A stretch of 64,000 nucleotides of DNA from NCBI GenBank assembly GCA_037013495.1, contig CM072801.1:6434501-6498500 (forward strand), read 5' to 3'. Within the stretch, counting starts at the first letter, position 1. Each line of letters starts with the position of its first letter. A program made the position numbers and the translations under genes. Origin of the DNA: Hippophae tibetana (Eukaryota; Streptophyta; Magnoliopsida; Rosales; Elaeagnaceae). The notes below the pieces were generated by a model. That model made no database searches, had not been told where the DNA came from, and saw only the letters and a list, made by a program, of their open reading frames with translations. Positions 1-12,600 of the stretch are shown here, one piece after another.

Positions 1-860
1 TGCATTTCTTGCATGGAATTTTTGGTTTTTAGCTCGACAATAAGCATTCATTGTTTGATTTTTCTTAGTATAGTACAAGTTTTTTTTTTCTTAGATCAAA
101 TTTAATAGATCTTTTTTATTTCAGATCAATTTTCATATTAACTTACATCATTACATTTTTGTATTCAAGTAATTTCTATGGAACTTGTCTTGTTACCTAT
201 TCTACCATCTTTTACAAAAGTTAACCCCGAATTTAGGATCCCATAATAGATATAGTTGGTAAGCAACTTAGGAACATTCTCAGAACGAATGATATTATAG
301 TTTGTGAAAGCGAGGAAGAATCTATAAGCTCTAAGGGATCCATGTTTTTATAAGCTTTGGGCTTATTAACTCTTGATATGAGCTCTTTGGATGACTCAAG
401 TAGATCGTAAAATGTGATAGTGACCATACCTTCAGTGAGCAAAGCTCAACTATCAACTAACACTTCAATCCATATACCTACTTCGACCACCGAACCCATA
501 CTATGTGCTTTCAGTCTGAAAGATGAAGCTAAAATAAGGGCCGCCTATGACATCCTAGAAACCATCTAAATCCAAATTTCTAGTCTAATAGCTCCTAACA
601 GTGACATTCTTCTTGAGGTTGGAATGCTTTCATAAGAAGCCCATGTTCTTAGGTTTATGTTTTCCTTTCCCCAACTTCATTAGGTATTTCGTGAGGCATA
701 CTCAGATAAGTTATGGTCAGTTGCTTTCCAATGGGTGAAGGTATCTACTTTGAATTGCCTTATTGGGAAAAGAGCTCAACGTGAGCATTGGCTTACCCTA
801 GTTCAACAAAGCATACAATCTTAAACAAAACCCTCTGGACCCACGATGTATATATATGTT
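1..860. other. No gene recognised; decayed repeat DNA
   Basis: AT-rich sequence with only short spurious open frames. From about 530 on, the plus strand can be read as scattered protein-like stretches that run into the decayed coiled-coil gene downstream. This is probably the worn 5' part of the same transposon-associated unit. I see no promoter, RNA gene or intact coding sequence. Confidence 0.4.
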
Positions 861-3240
861 ATCCAAGTAGGATTGACGTGTGAATGTTATTCTTTTGGAC
901 AACGACATAAATTGGAAACCGTTCTTTTTATGTTTATAGTAACTGGGAGTTTGAGGATATGAGTAACTTGGTACCTTCAATCTGGGGCAATATAAAGGCT
1001 GTTTTAAAGAGGTCATTCTTTCAAGTGTCTTCCCCGAAGGTTATAGCCCTTTTAGGAAATTCCATTTTGTTTTCAAGTTGTTTCTCAACTAACCATGTTT
1101 TACCTTTTGTTTTGCAGACATGAACCTCAAATCCTATCTCTAAATGACCTTATCAACAATTTTGAAACCACCCAAAGACTCTAGCCCCCATTTCCAAGAC
1201 AAAAAGGATGAAGTTTATGCCCAAGAGTAAGAGTGCAGTGGGGACGGGTTCCCAAAATCTGCCAACTCTTCCATCCAACACTGAGGGCCTCCCTAGATCG
1301 AGCTCTATTCCAATGCCATCTGTGGCTCTTTCCCCAGTCACAATGGGCGAAGAAAAGTCTGTTAATTTTGCAGACTTTCCTGACTTCAATAAGCCATTTC
1401 ATAGGGAATATAACTACCTAGGATGAATTTATCAATCTAATGCCCACTGGGCCGGATGAGGATGTCTTGCCTAAAATGTGTAAGGAGTTTGATGCCCTTA
1501 CATTGGTAAGCATGAAGGTTCTTGAGGTGAGCTTACTATATGTTCTTACTTTCAAATTGTTATCTTATGAGTTGCTTAAGGAATTGTTTTTCATTCCATT
1601 TTGCTCAATTATAGGATGACCCTCATTCATTATTACAAGGTGCTAGAATTAGAGTGGATCAAGAGGGAATTGAGGAAATAAAAAAGGATCACCTTGTCGC
1701 CCTATCCAAGGTAACAACTTTGTACGCTCAAAATTTTGAGCTAACACGGATGTAGGAAGCCGTCCTAAAGGCCTAAGAGGAGTCAAATAGGAAACTCTAC
1801 GAACCAAGGGAAGACTTTAATAGGTTGAAAATTGCTGAAGAAAAGCCCGTTAAAAAATGGTTGTGGTCAAGCTGCATTCTATAGAGGTCCTCCAAGCTAG
1901 CTTTGACAAAGCTATGAAGTATTTTAAGGTGAAGGCTACAGCAAAGGAGAGAGTCGATGACTACTTTCAAATCCTTGACCTCCTTCCACCTCAGATTGAA
2001 TCTCCTCAAACCTTAGTAAAAAAAGATGTTAAGTATCCTTGTCCCACATAAGCCAGGATTAAGGCAGCAATACTGCTTATAAGTCTGAAAAACCTTTAAC
2101 TTTATTTGTTCTCATCTTGTCCATGATGCTCTTAAGATTTTCCCCGTCTCCTCCAACGATCAACTTGTAGATATCTTCACTAAGGCACTTCCTAAGGGAC
2201 ACACTCGTAATTGGGTTGACAACCTCAAGCTGGTCTCACATTCATCTTGAGTTTGATGGGAGCTGTTAATGTAATGTATATCATATCTGTTAATAGATAT
2301 ATATGTTATGGACTTTAGAAAAATCTAGTTTACTTGTACCTCTTATATAAAAGCATCATGTATATTCCTTAAGATACAGAATACAATACAATTATTAAAT
2401 ATTTCTAACAGAAGAAGATCAAGAGCTCGAAGGAGATAGCAAAGAGGATACCAATTTATCTTTCTTCCAACCTAAAGTCAACTAGTAGTTTTGTAGACAT
2501 GAACTGTCTCCTTTTTTGTTTTTGCAATTTTTTTTCCTTTCTGTTCGTATGTTTTTTTCTAAGGAATAATCAATATACCTTTTTGGTAATTTAACAAATA
2601 CATATTCTCATTATTCTATACACTTTAAAATTGAAATTATCTTTATATGAAAATAACAAAGTTTTCCTAATTTTGAGAAAGTGTAAGGACATGTGGGATC
2701 CATCCTTGGCTACAAAAAAGATGGGTGATCTCTTTAGTGAATGGAGTTATAAACATTGTCCCCATTTATTATTCAAACTTTGTTAAGAATTTTTGCTCAT
2801 TCTTTATGGCAACAGATCGCTCTTCTCATTTTTAAGCTCGTTTACTTAAGAGAGAGAACTTGAAACTTGAGAGTGCAGTTGAGCAATTAAGGATTGACGT
2901 CAACAAGCAAAAGACATACATCGACCTCTTCAAAAATGAAGTTAACCTTTTAGGAAATCAACTTAAGTACAAGGCATGTTATCATGACAAAGCAATTAGT
3001 GCGTTGACCAGTTGTGTCAAGGAGTAGATCCATTAAACAACCAATTATCTTAAACATAGAGAGGTTTTGTTTTTGAAAGTGATGAAAATCACTTAGGATC
3101 TCGAAATATAGTTTGAGAATCCTGAGTTTTTCCCTCTTTATATTCAAGAGCAATTGATCTCATTTGTTAATGGGATTCAGGCTGAGATATTTCCACAAGT
3201 TCGTCTAGAAGCCAAGTGTTTGAGAGGTGCTTCTTGATTG
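860..3240 (+). mobile_element. Fossil of a transposon-associated multi-exon coiled-coil gene
   Basis: Several plus-strand stretches look like exons bordered by splice-like sites. One, near 1.62-1.71 kb, follows a pyrimidine-rich tract ending in AG and stops at a GT donor. Another, near 2.82-3.03 kb, follows a similar acceptor. Their translations are Lys/Glu-rich and heptad-like, as in coiled coils (for example LERENLKLESAVEQL). An upstream stretch near 0.9-1.1 kb loosely recalls the plant 'putative gypsy-type transposon' family, but I hold that weakly. The unit is clearly dead, with many breaks. A Copia tail interrupts it. It resembles the type of accessory coiled-coil gene carried near Tat-lineage Gypsy elements. 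Confidence 0.4.
2100..2410 (+). mobile_element. 5'-truncated Copia tail: RNase H end plus 3' LTR
   Basis: About 310 bp closely resemble the last part of the full Copia element at 23.5-28.6 kb. It starts in the end of the RNase H coding region, passes a purine-rich tract (TTTGATGGGAG) and ends in an LTR-like piece at 2264-2410 that starts TGTTAAT and finishes TTTCTAACA, as in the larger element. It lies inside the decayed coiled-coil gene and marks a second, independent insertion of the same family. No 5' LTR or internal region is seen. Confidence 0.8.
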
Positions 3241-3509
3241 ATTGGAATGATGTTTAGTTTTCATTCCCAATTGATGTAATTTTTGAGCTAGCACTTTACA
3301 TGTTTGCTTGTCTGCTTTCTCTTCTTTCCAATGTAATGTACAAGCTAGCACTTTCAAAATAAATGAAAGTTTGCATGTTTGCTCGTTTTATCATTATTTT
3401 TATTTTTAAAGGATGTGATTTACGAACTAGCATGTTATATGTCTTGCTCATTTCATCATCATTTTTATTCTAGATAGATATAATTTACAAGCTTGTTTTA
3501 TCATAGTTT

Positions 3510-3835
3510 TATTGGCTGGATTTGGTCGATGCCATCTTTCCAAGCCTCATAAGGTTTTGCCTAAGTATTCTGCCTAGTTTTTTACATACGTAATCAACTC
3601 GTAAATGCCTCTTTGGCTTGGAACTGGTCGATGCCAACTTCTCAAGCCTCCCAAGGCATTTCTCGAGTACTCTACTTGTTTCTTTGCATAGGCTTTCAAC
3701 TCATTTTAAATATGGGTGCCCATTTAGCTTGGGGCTAGTTAACACCAGCTTCCCAAGACTCCCAAGGCTTTACCCGAATGCTCAGCCTAGTTCTTTACCT
3801 AGGCGAACAACCCATTTTAAGAATGTTATGTATAG
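3510..3835 (+). repeat. Three-copy tandem repeat, about 101-111 bp units
   Basis: Three diverged units begin near 3514, 3615 and 3726. Each has a GGCTTGG-like start, a CTGGTCGATGCC-like stretch, then CCCAAGGC and a pyrimidine-rich tail. The repeat lies between the forward coiled-coil gene remnant and a minus-strand coiled-coil fragment. The layout resembles that at 62-63.6 kb, although the units themselves do not match. Confidence 0.75.
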
Positions 3836-4199
3836 TGATACATAATGTTTTTTTATCAAAAGTGGATCATCTGATATCGAATCATATTACACAACATAAA
3901 TTGCCCGATAAAAGTATGTCTTGTTGACTACATTGTTGGACTCAAAAGTGATTTTTTCAAATAGCGAGCATTCTAGCTCATTTCTTCAATATGACCATTC
4001 ACGTTAGTCAGGATGTAGGCTCTGGTTGGCATGACTTGGGTGACTTGGTATATTCTTTCCTAGGCTTTACTTGGTGTGACTTGGTGACTTGCCTACACAT
4101 TATGTCGAGGTTAGTTTGTGCTTTCCATGTATTTTTTTATTTTCTCCTCCAAGGCCAATACTTTGTTCTGCCATAACAAATTTTCTTCTAGTTCCATGT

Positions 4200-4700
4200 C
4201 GGGCTACCCTAAGGGACATACACCCTTTATTTTGACCACTTAGGTTGTTGTGGTCTTTGATCTGCCAGATTGCGAGCTATGTTTGCTCGATCATGCAACT
4301 CCATATTCCTTTCATGGTCAACCAATATTTTATTGATCTCTTCATCTTTGTCCCTTCCTATCCATACATTCTCACGACCAAGCTCTAGCCCAAGTTGTGC
4401 AAGGAGCTCTTGACTCATTTCTTTAACTTGCCTCCTCAATTCCAAATTTTCTCTCCTCATCTCACTTCACATCTCCTCCTTGGATTTCTTCATGTCTAAA
4501 AATTGTGAAAGCAATTCTTGATTCGAATTCTCAACCTCGATAGCACTATTACTTTTGTCTTCTACAACCCTTTTCTTCTAGATCAAGGGGATTGTTAGTA
4601 ACAACTTCGACTTGGGGACCAATCAATCTGGTCCTTTCAAAAGCTCTAATTTGGATCATGATTTTAGAGTTATGCTTGATAGGTGAGCTCAATCTAAACT
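4200..4700 (-). mobile_element. Minus-strand coiled-coil fragment, Gypsy gag- or accessory-ORF-like fossil
   Basis: Read on the minus strand, this stretch gives a strongly charged, heptad-rich translation (for example RRENLELRRQVKEMSQELL) that ends in a Pro/Gln/Lys tail. Such sequences occur at the N-terminal part of Tat-lineage Gypsy gag proteins and in their accessory coiled-coil ORFs; I cannot choose between the two. It is a broken fragment with no LTR recognised beside it. Assignment to a Gypsy element is inference from style and context. Confidence 0.4.
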
Positions 4701-5747
4701 ATCAATAAATCTAAAAATTAGAAACATCAAATTCTATTAATCATGCCTTATAATATGAATCTTATAGTGGGTGACAAAATATTTGAAGATCCATTGAATT
4801 TGAATTTAGAGAAAGGAAGTAAAAAATAGTAGTAAATATTCAATTAATGATTGTCTCTTAGTATTCCTTTGAGCATATATACAGGGGTTACATACATTGG
4901 ACAAACATTTAAGAGTTTCGCGTAAACTTACAAAGATCAACTTCAATACATACATTTAAATAAGCACAAATTAACAAACACATCTGATCTTCACTTCGGA
5001 CAATACATATAATAATCCGGTCTGCTCCTCAACAAAGTTACTTACGTGATTGTATACAATCCAAACACGTACCTTTACACCAACATGTGCTTATAAGTTT
5101 TGGTAATGAACGTAAAATTAGCCTTGCAATTTTCAGTGGTTGGGCCAGATTGTGATTGTCCAATTAAACGAGAGATTCCATAATCATTTCTAGGACAACC
5201 CTATCGCAGAAAGTAAATTATTATTCTGAGTTCTGACGTTGATGAATGAATGAATAAGCATCCGAAATTCATATTTCACTGTTGGTCTAATGGTGGTAAC
5301 ATTGAATCAAAATGACAAGCCTCATAGTGTAGACAACTTTCCAAAATTGTCAAATGTCAAGCATAAGAGGGCAAGGTAATACCATCAGCATCAGGAGACT
5401 GCAATTGATTATTATATTAAAAAAAAGGAAACTGCAATTGATGTAGAAAAGTCCATTTGGGGATCATGCGCACTGACGACATTGTAAATACACCTTGTCA
5501 TCATCTGACGATTATCTTTACCACCCAAACCACCAACAGTAGTTGGCATACCAACAATCGGATTTACAACTACACTTACATCAAACTACAAGCTAGCTAC
5601 AAATTTTTCAATTCAGCCAAATAAAATAAACAATAAAACAATAGTAGGAGTCTCTGCTACCCGAAAAATCATGTAGTCTAGTAGCTATTTGCAACTAAAC
5701 ATTGAGAAAAGTGCTTGTAATTTCTCCCCTTTTTGGAACAAGAGAAA
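4700..5747. other. Intergenic; 3' flank of the DeSI-like gene
   Basis: I see no gene here. The part next to 5748 will hold the 3'UTR and polyadenylation signals of the DeSI-like gene on the minus strand. The rest is mixed, moderately AT-rich sequence that may be worn repeat. Confidence 0.4.
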
Positions 5748-7539
5748 TTATGTTTCACCTGTAAATCTCTCTTTAATGAAGGCCACATCCACACTTGTAG
5801 AAGAAAGAGAAATTCCTGCCAACGGTGATAACAGGCGCTTCTCTTGATCATCATCTATTTCTGCTGATTCACGAGGAGTGAGGCTTGAGTGAGATTCAGA
5901 ATCATCTGCTTCTACAAGAATCGACAGAAAATGTCATAAATATAGAATTTATGTATTCATATCGAAATGCTATCAAAAAATACTAACCAGAACATTCATG
6001 ATACTCTGGCAGCTGTTTGACAGTAGTTACTTGAAGACTTTCAGGAAGTAGACAACTGCAAAGAGCACCTGAGATTTCAACAAGAAAAGTGGATTTGGTG
6101 ACTAAGGGATTGTATGGCTATATAACTAAAATATTGACCCTATTATCCATCTGTGTCCAGAAAGAGAACTAAGAAAGAGTACAATGGTAATCCATATGAC
6201 TTTTCTAAGAAGTAGGGGTGAAAAGTAATCAGATAACAGGAAGAAGAAACCAACAAAACAATTGGACTAGTCTTGCAAGAATGAATGAGACAATGACAAA
6301 CAAACTACTAATTCGGTTCAGTTTAGCCTAGTGGTTTCCCCCACCTCCAGAACCTCCTTCCCCATTGAGCATTGAACATTTATATACAATATTGAGCAAA
6401 CGAAAGAGGAGATATGTACAGCAGGAAAATGCTCCATACCTAGCCGAGCAAGCCGATTCACCCACCCAGGAATCTGTCTTCCTGTCAACCTACATGACAT
6501 GTCATTTGTAAAATGGTTGCAATTCTTGGAGATGAGGTGATAGGTATCCCCATGGTACTCTAAAGCTATATTTTCAATAAACATTCGAAATTCAGAGGGC
6601 GGCATCTTTAGGCGACCCAGAGAGACAGAACATCGATAAATAAAGCCTGGGCAGTTCTTCGGTTCCACTTCAAAAACTCCACTAACTGGAAATTCATGGG
6701 CTCCAAAACCATACTCCTTACCCTGGACTGTTGAAGCAAAGAAAATCAAAGCATCAGGTTCCTATTGAACCTAACTAGTTTGTCAATCTTTACAACAGAT
6801 ATTTTACATTTTGTTTGGAACAATAACAAACAAAAAAAAATTCAATAATCTAAATTAGCAAGCTTTTCTCTTAAACTCAACATCAAACCCCAAACCCCAA
6901 ACTCAAACCAAAATAAATATTCACAGCTGAATATCTCTGTGCTTGTTCAACAAAATAAATAAAGAAAGAAAGAAATCTTCAAGGGACAAATCGCTAAGCT
7001 TAAAATTATCTAGGATCCAAGAAAACCCAAATACAAACTCACATTCACCATTTGATGAAAAGTTCTCAGGAAAAGATAAAGGGAGAGAGAGAGATACATA
7101 TCCAGTACATTGCAAAAAGAGAACCAAAATACACATCCAAGAAATCGCAAAAGCAGAACCAAAATACACATCCAAGAAATCGCAAAAGCAGAACCAAAAT
7201 ACATGTCCAACACATTGCAAAAACAGAATCAAAATACATGTCCAACACATTGCAAAAACTGAATCAAAATACGGTCACAGCCCATATAAAGGTAATGCAT
7301 AAAATGTCAGAATCCAATCAGACAAAAATGATTAACGCGGAAAAAAGAAGAAAAGAAAGAGAAAATATCAAATCCAAACCTTCAATACCAGAGTGGAAGA
7401 TTCCAAAGCCGAACCAGTATGTGTAATTGTTGATGGTGGTGAGATCATAGACATTCAGAAAAACTTGGGTCTCATGATTGCTGGTTCCATTACCCCCACC
7501 AAATCCGGATTTCGATTTCGAGGCGTTATCCAACCCCAT
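5748..7539 (-). CDS. DeSI-like PPPDE-domain thiol peptidase (deSUMOylase/deubiquitinase family)
   Basis: Four exons join cleanly in frame with GT-AG introns: 7539-7380, 6727-6440, 6068-5988 and 5911-5748, giving 230 residues. The PPPDE domain spans about residues 24-150. His49 (in GIFHSGIEV) and Cys123 (in SKNCNHFT) are the expected catalytic pair of this cysteine isopeptidase family, whose members remove SUMO or ubiquitin. RLTGRQIPGWVNRLARLG closes the core, and the acidic/Ser-rich tail after about residue 175 is the variable part. Length and exon joins match plant 'deSI-like' proteins; the true substrate is unknown. An in-frame upstream ATG at 7584 would add 15 residues. I prefer 7539 because MGLDNAS fits the family start. 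Intron 1 carries a 35-bp minisatellite. No signal peptide; probably soluble. Confidence 0.93.
7086..7270. repeat. 35-bp minisatellite, about five units, in intron 1 of the DeSI-like gene
   Basis: The core (A/G)AACCAAAATACA recurs at 7121, 7156, 7191, 7226 and 7261, an exact 35-bp spacing. Units alternate between CACATCCAAGAAATCGC and CATGTCCAACACATTGC variants. Because 35 is not a multiple of three, the array is open in several frames on both strands, which makes misleading ORFs. It lies wholly inside intron 1. Confidence 0.92.
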
Positions 7540-8070
7540 ATTCCAAATTTGTAAGCAATCTGAAAAAAGACGTTCCAGTCCCAATATATTCTATTTCTTT
7601 CTCAGGTCCATCGGAGATGAAAGAATTGAGCCATACTGATCCATACACAGACAGGACAAAAAGCAAAAAGAGAACAGCTTTGGAACTTTTTAGGGACTAA
7701 AAATTATGGTAAGGGCCTTGGGGACGACTGGGAAAGGTTAGCTTTGTCTTGAATTTGATTACAAAAATTGAAAACACATAAATTAATACAATGCTAGTAA
7801 TAAAAGTAATTTTTGATGGCTTAAGTTGTAATTTACAAAGGTGGTATGTTATTACGTTTATGTATCGTAGAATATAAATTACAGGTTAAAATGGTCCGAA
7901 ATTTATATATTTATGTTTTATTTTATCAAGTAAATAAAGTTTAAAATGTTAATTTAAAAGAAACTTAAGATAATTAATCAAAATAAATATTTATATTATT
8001 TAAGATAAATATTTTTTTATAAAAAATATTTAATTATAATTTAAAAAATTATTAATAATTTACTAAATAT

Positions 8071-8335
8071 TTTATATTGTTTCATTGATAAAAAAATAAT
8101 TATTATTTATATTATTTAAAATAAATAACATTATATTAGGAATAATTTTGTAATATTTTATATTGTTTCATTGATAAAAAAATTAATTATTATTTATATT
8201 ATTTAAAATAAATAACATTATATTAGGAATAATTTTGTAATATTTTATATTGTTTCATTGATAAAAAATTAATTATTATTTATATTATTTAAAATAAATA
8301 ACATTATATTAGGGATAATTTTGTACAAAATAAAT
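8071..8335. repeat. About 86-bp AT-rich tandem repeat, three copies
   Basis: TTTATATTGTTTCATTGATA recurs at 8071, 8157 and 8244, followed each time by an AATTATTATTTATATTATTT-like stretch and TAACATTATATTAGG. The copies are nearly identical, so the array is young. No coding or structural role is seen. Confidence 0.88.
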
Positions 8336-8863
8336 TTATGTATTGTAAATACGCTATCATTAGAGCAATATTTTATCATATACCAAAATTAGTAAAAGAA
8401 AAATATCAATAAAGAATATTTTCCTTGATAAGGAGCAATAGCATGTAATTTCCGATAAAAATAAGATAAGCGTTAACTACCCTAAACAACTTCACACTTA
8501 CTATTATTTGCTTTGCTTTTTGGGTCTTCGTGTATACACCTATATTTCTTATAAATTTAAATTACACTTAAAATTATTTAAAAAATTATCTTAAATAAAA
8601 ACTTAAAATTTATAATAACAAAAATATATATATATTAAAAAGAGATCTATAAATTAACGACAACTAAAATCAACAAATATTTTTTAAACATTAACATTTT
8701 TTACCACCAAATTTTAAAAATACCATCGAATTTTAATTTATTACTTTCATATCATTAAACTTTACAAATATTATAAAATTATCATCAAACTTATTTTTTA
8801 TTACTTATATACTATCAAACTTTATAAAATATCACAAAAATACCATCTAACATGTATAATTTT

Positions 8864-9031
8864 TTATTAACTCCCATAAACAGATCATGATACCTTTATA
8901 TATTTTATAAAGTTTAATAATACAAATATAACAAAAAAATTAATTATTTATTAACTCCCATAAACAGATCATGATACCTTTATATATTTTATAAAGTTTA
9001 ATAATACAAATATAAAAAAAAATTAATGATA
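8864..9031. repeat. 84-bp direct duplication, AT-rich
   Basis: TTATTAACTCCCATAAACAG begins at 8864 and again at 8948, and the following ~60 bp (ATCATGATACCTTTATA and on) are almost the same in both. A simple recent tandem duplication in intergenic DNA. Confidence 0.85.
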
Positions 9032-9619
9032 TTCTTGTAATAATTATAAAATTTAATGATATAAAAATAACAAATCAAACTTCAATAGTATCTTTATTAC
9101 GACTCCCAAAATTGAATAGTAGAAAAATCTATTCACTCTAGTAGATAATATAACTGATTCTACAAATAGAATCTCTGTTTTCAGTTGAACGAAATTTCTT
9201 ATCTTGCAAACACTCGTACACAAATTATCTTGCAAACATGTAAAATTGTGAGCTCTATTTCATTAGGCGTGAACTACAAGCATTTGGGTGACTCGGGCGT
9301 ACATATCTCCATCACTTCAGAAGTGTGACATGAACAAGCGCATCTAAGGACTCTTAAGATTCAAGCAGCCCCAATAACAATAACATTATACATTTTTAGT
9401 TTAAAACAAAACCGAAACATAAATTATGAGACCTCCAAGCAATAGAGTCCATCTTATAACAAGCTTCGTACAATGACAGGTCAAAGATTTTCATAATTTC
9501 TTCATATCTGCAAAAATGATTTTCAAACGAATGTCACACGCAAAGGTATTACATCCTACCAATTAACTAGCTAAGCAACAACACCTAACGGCCACGAAAG
9601 ATGACGAAGTGAACCATCT

Positions 9620-12600
9620 TCACATAGGAACGTCTGGGTCCAATCTTCTCTGAATAGCAGCTGCAGCCTAAAATAATAATAATAATAATAATTAAATGAT
9701 TAATTATCATTAAATAGGCCGGAATAAAATATACACATCTAATGACTTGGGGGTTTGCTATTTTTACCTCAAAATTTCCAATCTTGTACTGGTAAGCCAT
9801 CTCCTCCCTGAGTTGAGCTTGCTCTTTCATCGCCTGTGCCTGCATAACAAAGAGATTTGTAGTCTTACTGGGAAACGAAACAAACAATATGCAAAAAGCA
9901 AAGCAATATGGGGGAAGAATACAAACCAATCCGCTCTGCATTTCTCGCTTCAAAGATTCCACCTCTTCTTCCTTCTTCTTTTCCCGTAATTGCATTAGCT
10001 CTTGCCTGCAAAATTCATATTAAGCTCAATTAAATGCATGCACAAGGTAGTTAGAACCACCAGAGTTCACATAGTCAATGCTCAATTCAAAGCCAAGATA
10101 ATTTCACCAGCTGAGGCAAGTGTCAACCACAAAAGACCACTACTATTCCATTCATCCAAATGGTCATATTTCAATTCCAAAAAAATATCATTGACACGAA
10201 TAACTTCCTTTTGGTTACGTGTAAAATAGATAAAGATAGATGTCTTCATGGCAACCATAATCCCCTTTCCCCAATTGAAAAAATATGCAACCGTTTGAAT
10301 TGGAACAAGGCACTTTTAGATAGAAGGAAGTTAGAGGAGGAAAAAAGAAAAAAAAAACAAAAGTAAAAACTATCCATAATTAAAGCCATAAGATTCACGC
10401 AGACTTAATGTTCTCATTCAACATATTGCCTTCTACACACGATATACTTTTTCTTACCCACATCATCACAAATATTTTAAAGAAACTGAAAACAGAATAC
10501 ATTCCTAGCTCCTAATAGAAGGAAAAAATGGTGGAAAAGTTACATAATTAAATCCTAGGGTTGCAAAAAACTGATAAACCAACACTTTAAAAAAGAATAA
10601 AATAAATAATTTCCATCATGTGTAAGTAACGATGCATCATACTGGTTTTCTTACAATGTCTTCAAATTAAACATTATTGCCTCACTATAAATACTAACAT
10701 TGACGAGGTTGTATCTAAAGGCATGATGAGAAAATATGATTTCTCCTTAAAAAGGAGGCTTTTAGGAGTAGAAAGAAGTAATTAATTACAACCCAGCGGG
10801 AAAAAGGTTTAAAGTCAAGAAGATAGGGAAAGAACACAATAAAATATTATGATACTGATGATAACATTTTTTTTTTGGCACCAGGGTGGAGAAAGTGTTA
10901 ATAATTCAGGACTCATATAGGCTACCCCTTTCTTTCAAGTTTCAACAATCAAACAAAATTTTGGGAACGTTTGGATCTATCTTTGTATATTGTTTGTAAA
11001 GGAAGATGCCATACACTTTTTTGTGACACTATATCTTCACAATGGCAGGAACAGAATTAAATAGATGTTATAGATTATTTTCAAACCATAAATAACGTAG
11101 AAGGCTATTTTAAGTATCTAAGGCATTTTCTTTAAGTAAGGCAAGACTTAAGCCACAAGGTGGTCCAAAGAGTAAGTCTCAAACTTTAATTTTAAAAAAC
11201 ATCTAAATAATATCATGAAAAGTAACTCAAACATTAACTTTAAATAATGTAAAAACATTAATATAAACGATAAATCATAAAAATAACCATAAAATACGCA
11301 AGGTAAACAATATAAATTGTGATTCTATTGCTCAACTATCAATTTAAAACAGAAGGAAAAATACAAGTATAAATAGTCAAATAAAGAGGTAAAGTGACTA
11401 ACAATGTTGCAATTTAGTAACTAATAAAATTTGGAATTATCGGAGGCAAAGGAAAAGAACGTAACAGGTGAAGGAAGATTGTGACTCCTTTTTGTTTTTC
11501 TTATCTATGACTTTCTACCTTTTTTAATTTTGTGAAATCGGGTCTGAATTTTTTAAGTAACCCATAAACCAATTTAAAAAATTAACCATTTAAGGCTAAA
11601 GTCTTAATCATCTTGAGACATAAAAGCCTAACAACGTAAGCCTCAAACTAAAAAAACATAAGTCTTAATTTACCACTTGAGGCTAGAGTCTCGCAACTTT
11701 AAAAAAAAAACACACACACACAAAAGGAACCAACATAAGATTGGGGGGAACTAATGACAACCAAAAGATCTGAACATGAGCCAACTACTACAAAAAAATA
11801 TTGATAATTTCAGTTAACATAAAGTATTAAACAACAAAAAACACACAAAATAGTAAACAGCATAAGGCCTAAGATGCAAAATCACACTGAAATTGGAAGG
11901 AAAATCGATAATGTAAGCTGCAAAAAAATACCTGCGCTGTTCTTCATCATTGAAAACAGTACGCTCTGTTTCTGGAACCTTCTTCATACCTTTCTTAATT
12001 GCCTTTTCAATCTTATTCCTGTGATATTGATCAAGATTATAATACCTGCAACCACAAAAATTTAAGTAATATATGTCAATCTGTTATCTTCAGAAGCTCA
12101 ATTCATGATTTAATATCTACACGTATATTGTAGAAACTGTTAATCGAGAATTTAGTGATGTGAAATGGGCCATGCTGACAGAATAATAGGAGCCTATTGT
12201 GCTTAAGTGCCAGGCCTGGCCCGTCCCATTTAAAATATGGACTGGATCAGTCCAGCCCTTTTCAAATATGGACTGGCTCATTAGTTTATTACTTCCTCCC
12301 TCTCTTTTTGTCTCCTCCTCCTCAAGCTTAAGCCTGGAACTTTTTTTTACAAAAGCCAATAATTATTTTTAAATCAATTAGACAAAACTCAGATTAAACC
12401 AATCAATTGCATAAGGTACACGATTGTAAAAACACCAAAAGCAAGGACTTCTTTATTTTTTTGGGAAAAAAACTGTAAGCTCGAGTTCGCCCCTGGTTGA
12501 ACCTGCTTTGGATCATTACTTTGTTTCTCGGGATTCAACCTGTCTTTCCCCTTTGAATCGAAACACAGAAAACAATCCATTTGCCCAAATCAATCTACAA

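Larger units (their letters stand above)
7600..9619. other. Intergenic, AT-rich, between DeSI-like and RS-rich genes
   Basis: No gene seen. The first ~150 bp should hold the promoter of the minus-strand DeSI-like gene. The remainder is extremely AT-rich and includes two tandem arrays listed separately. The final part (about 9.25-9.62 kb) is less AT-rich and probably includes the 3'UTR of the next minus-strand gene. Confidence 0.5.

Noticed and set aside
6921-7426. Overlapping frames of 60-124 residues on both strands
   Set aside because: Produced by the 35-bp minisatellite in an intron; they encode only the repeat.
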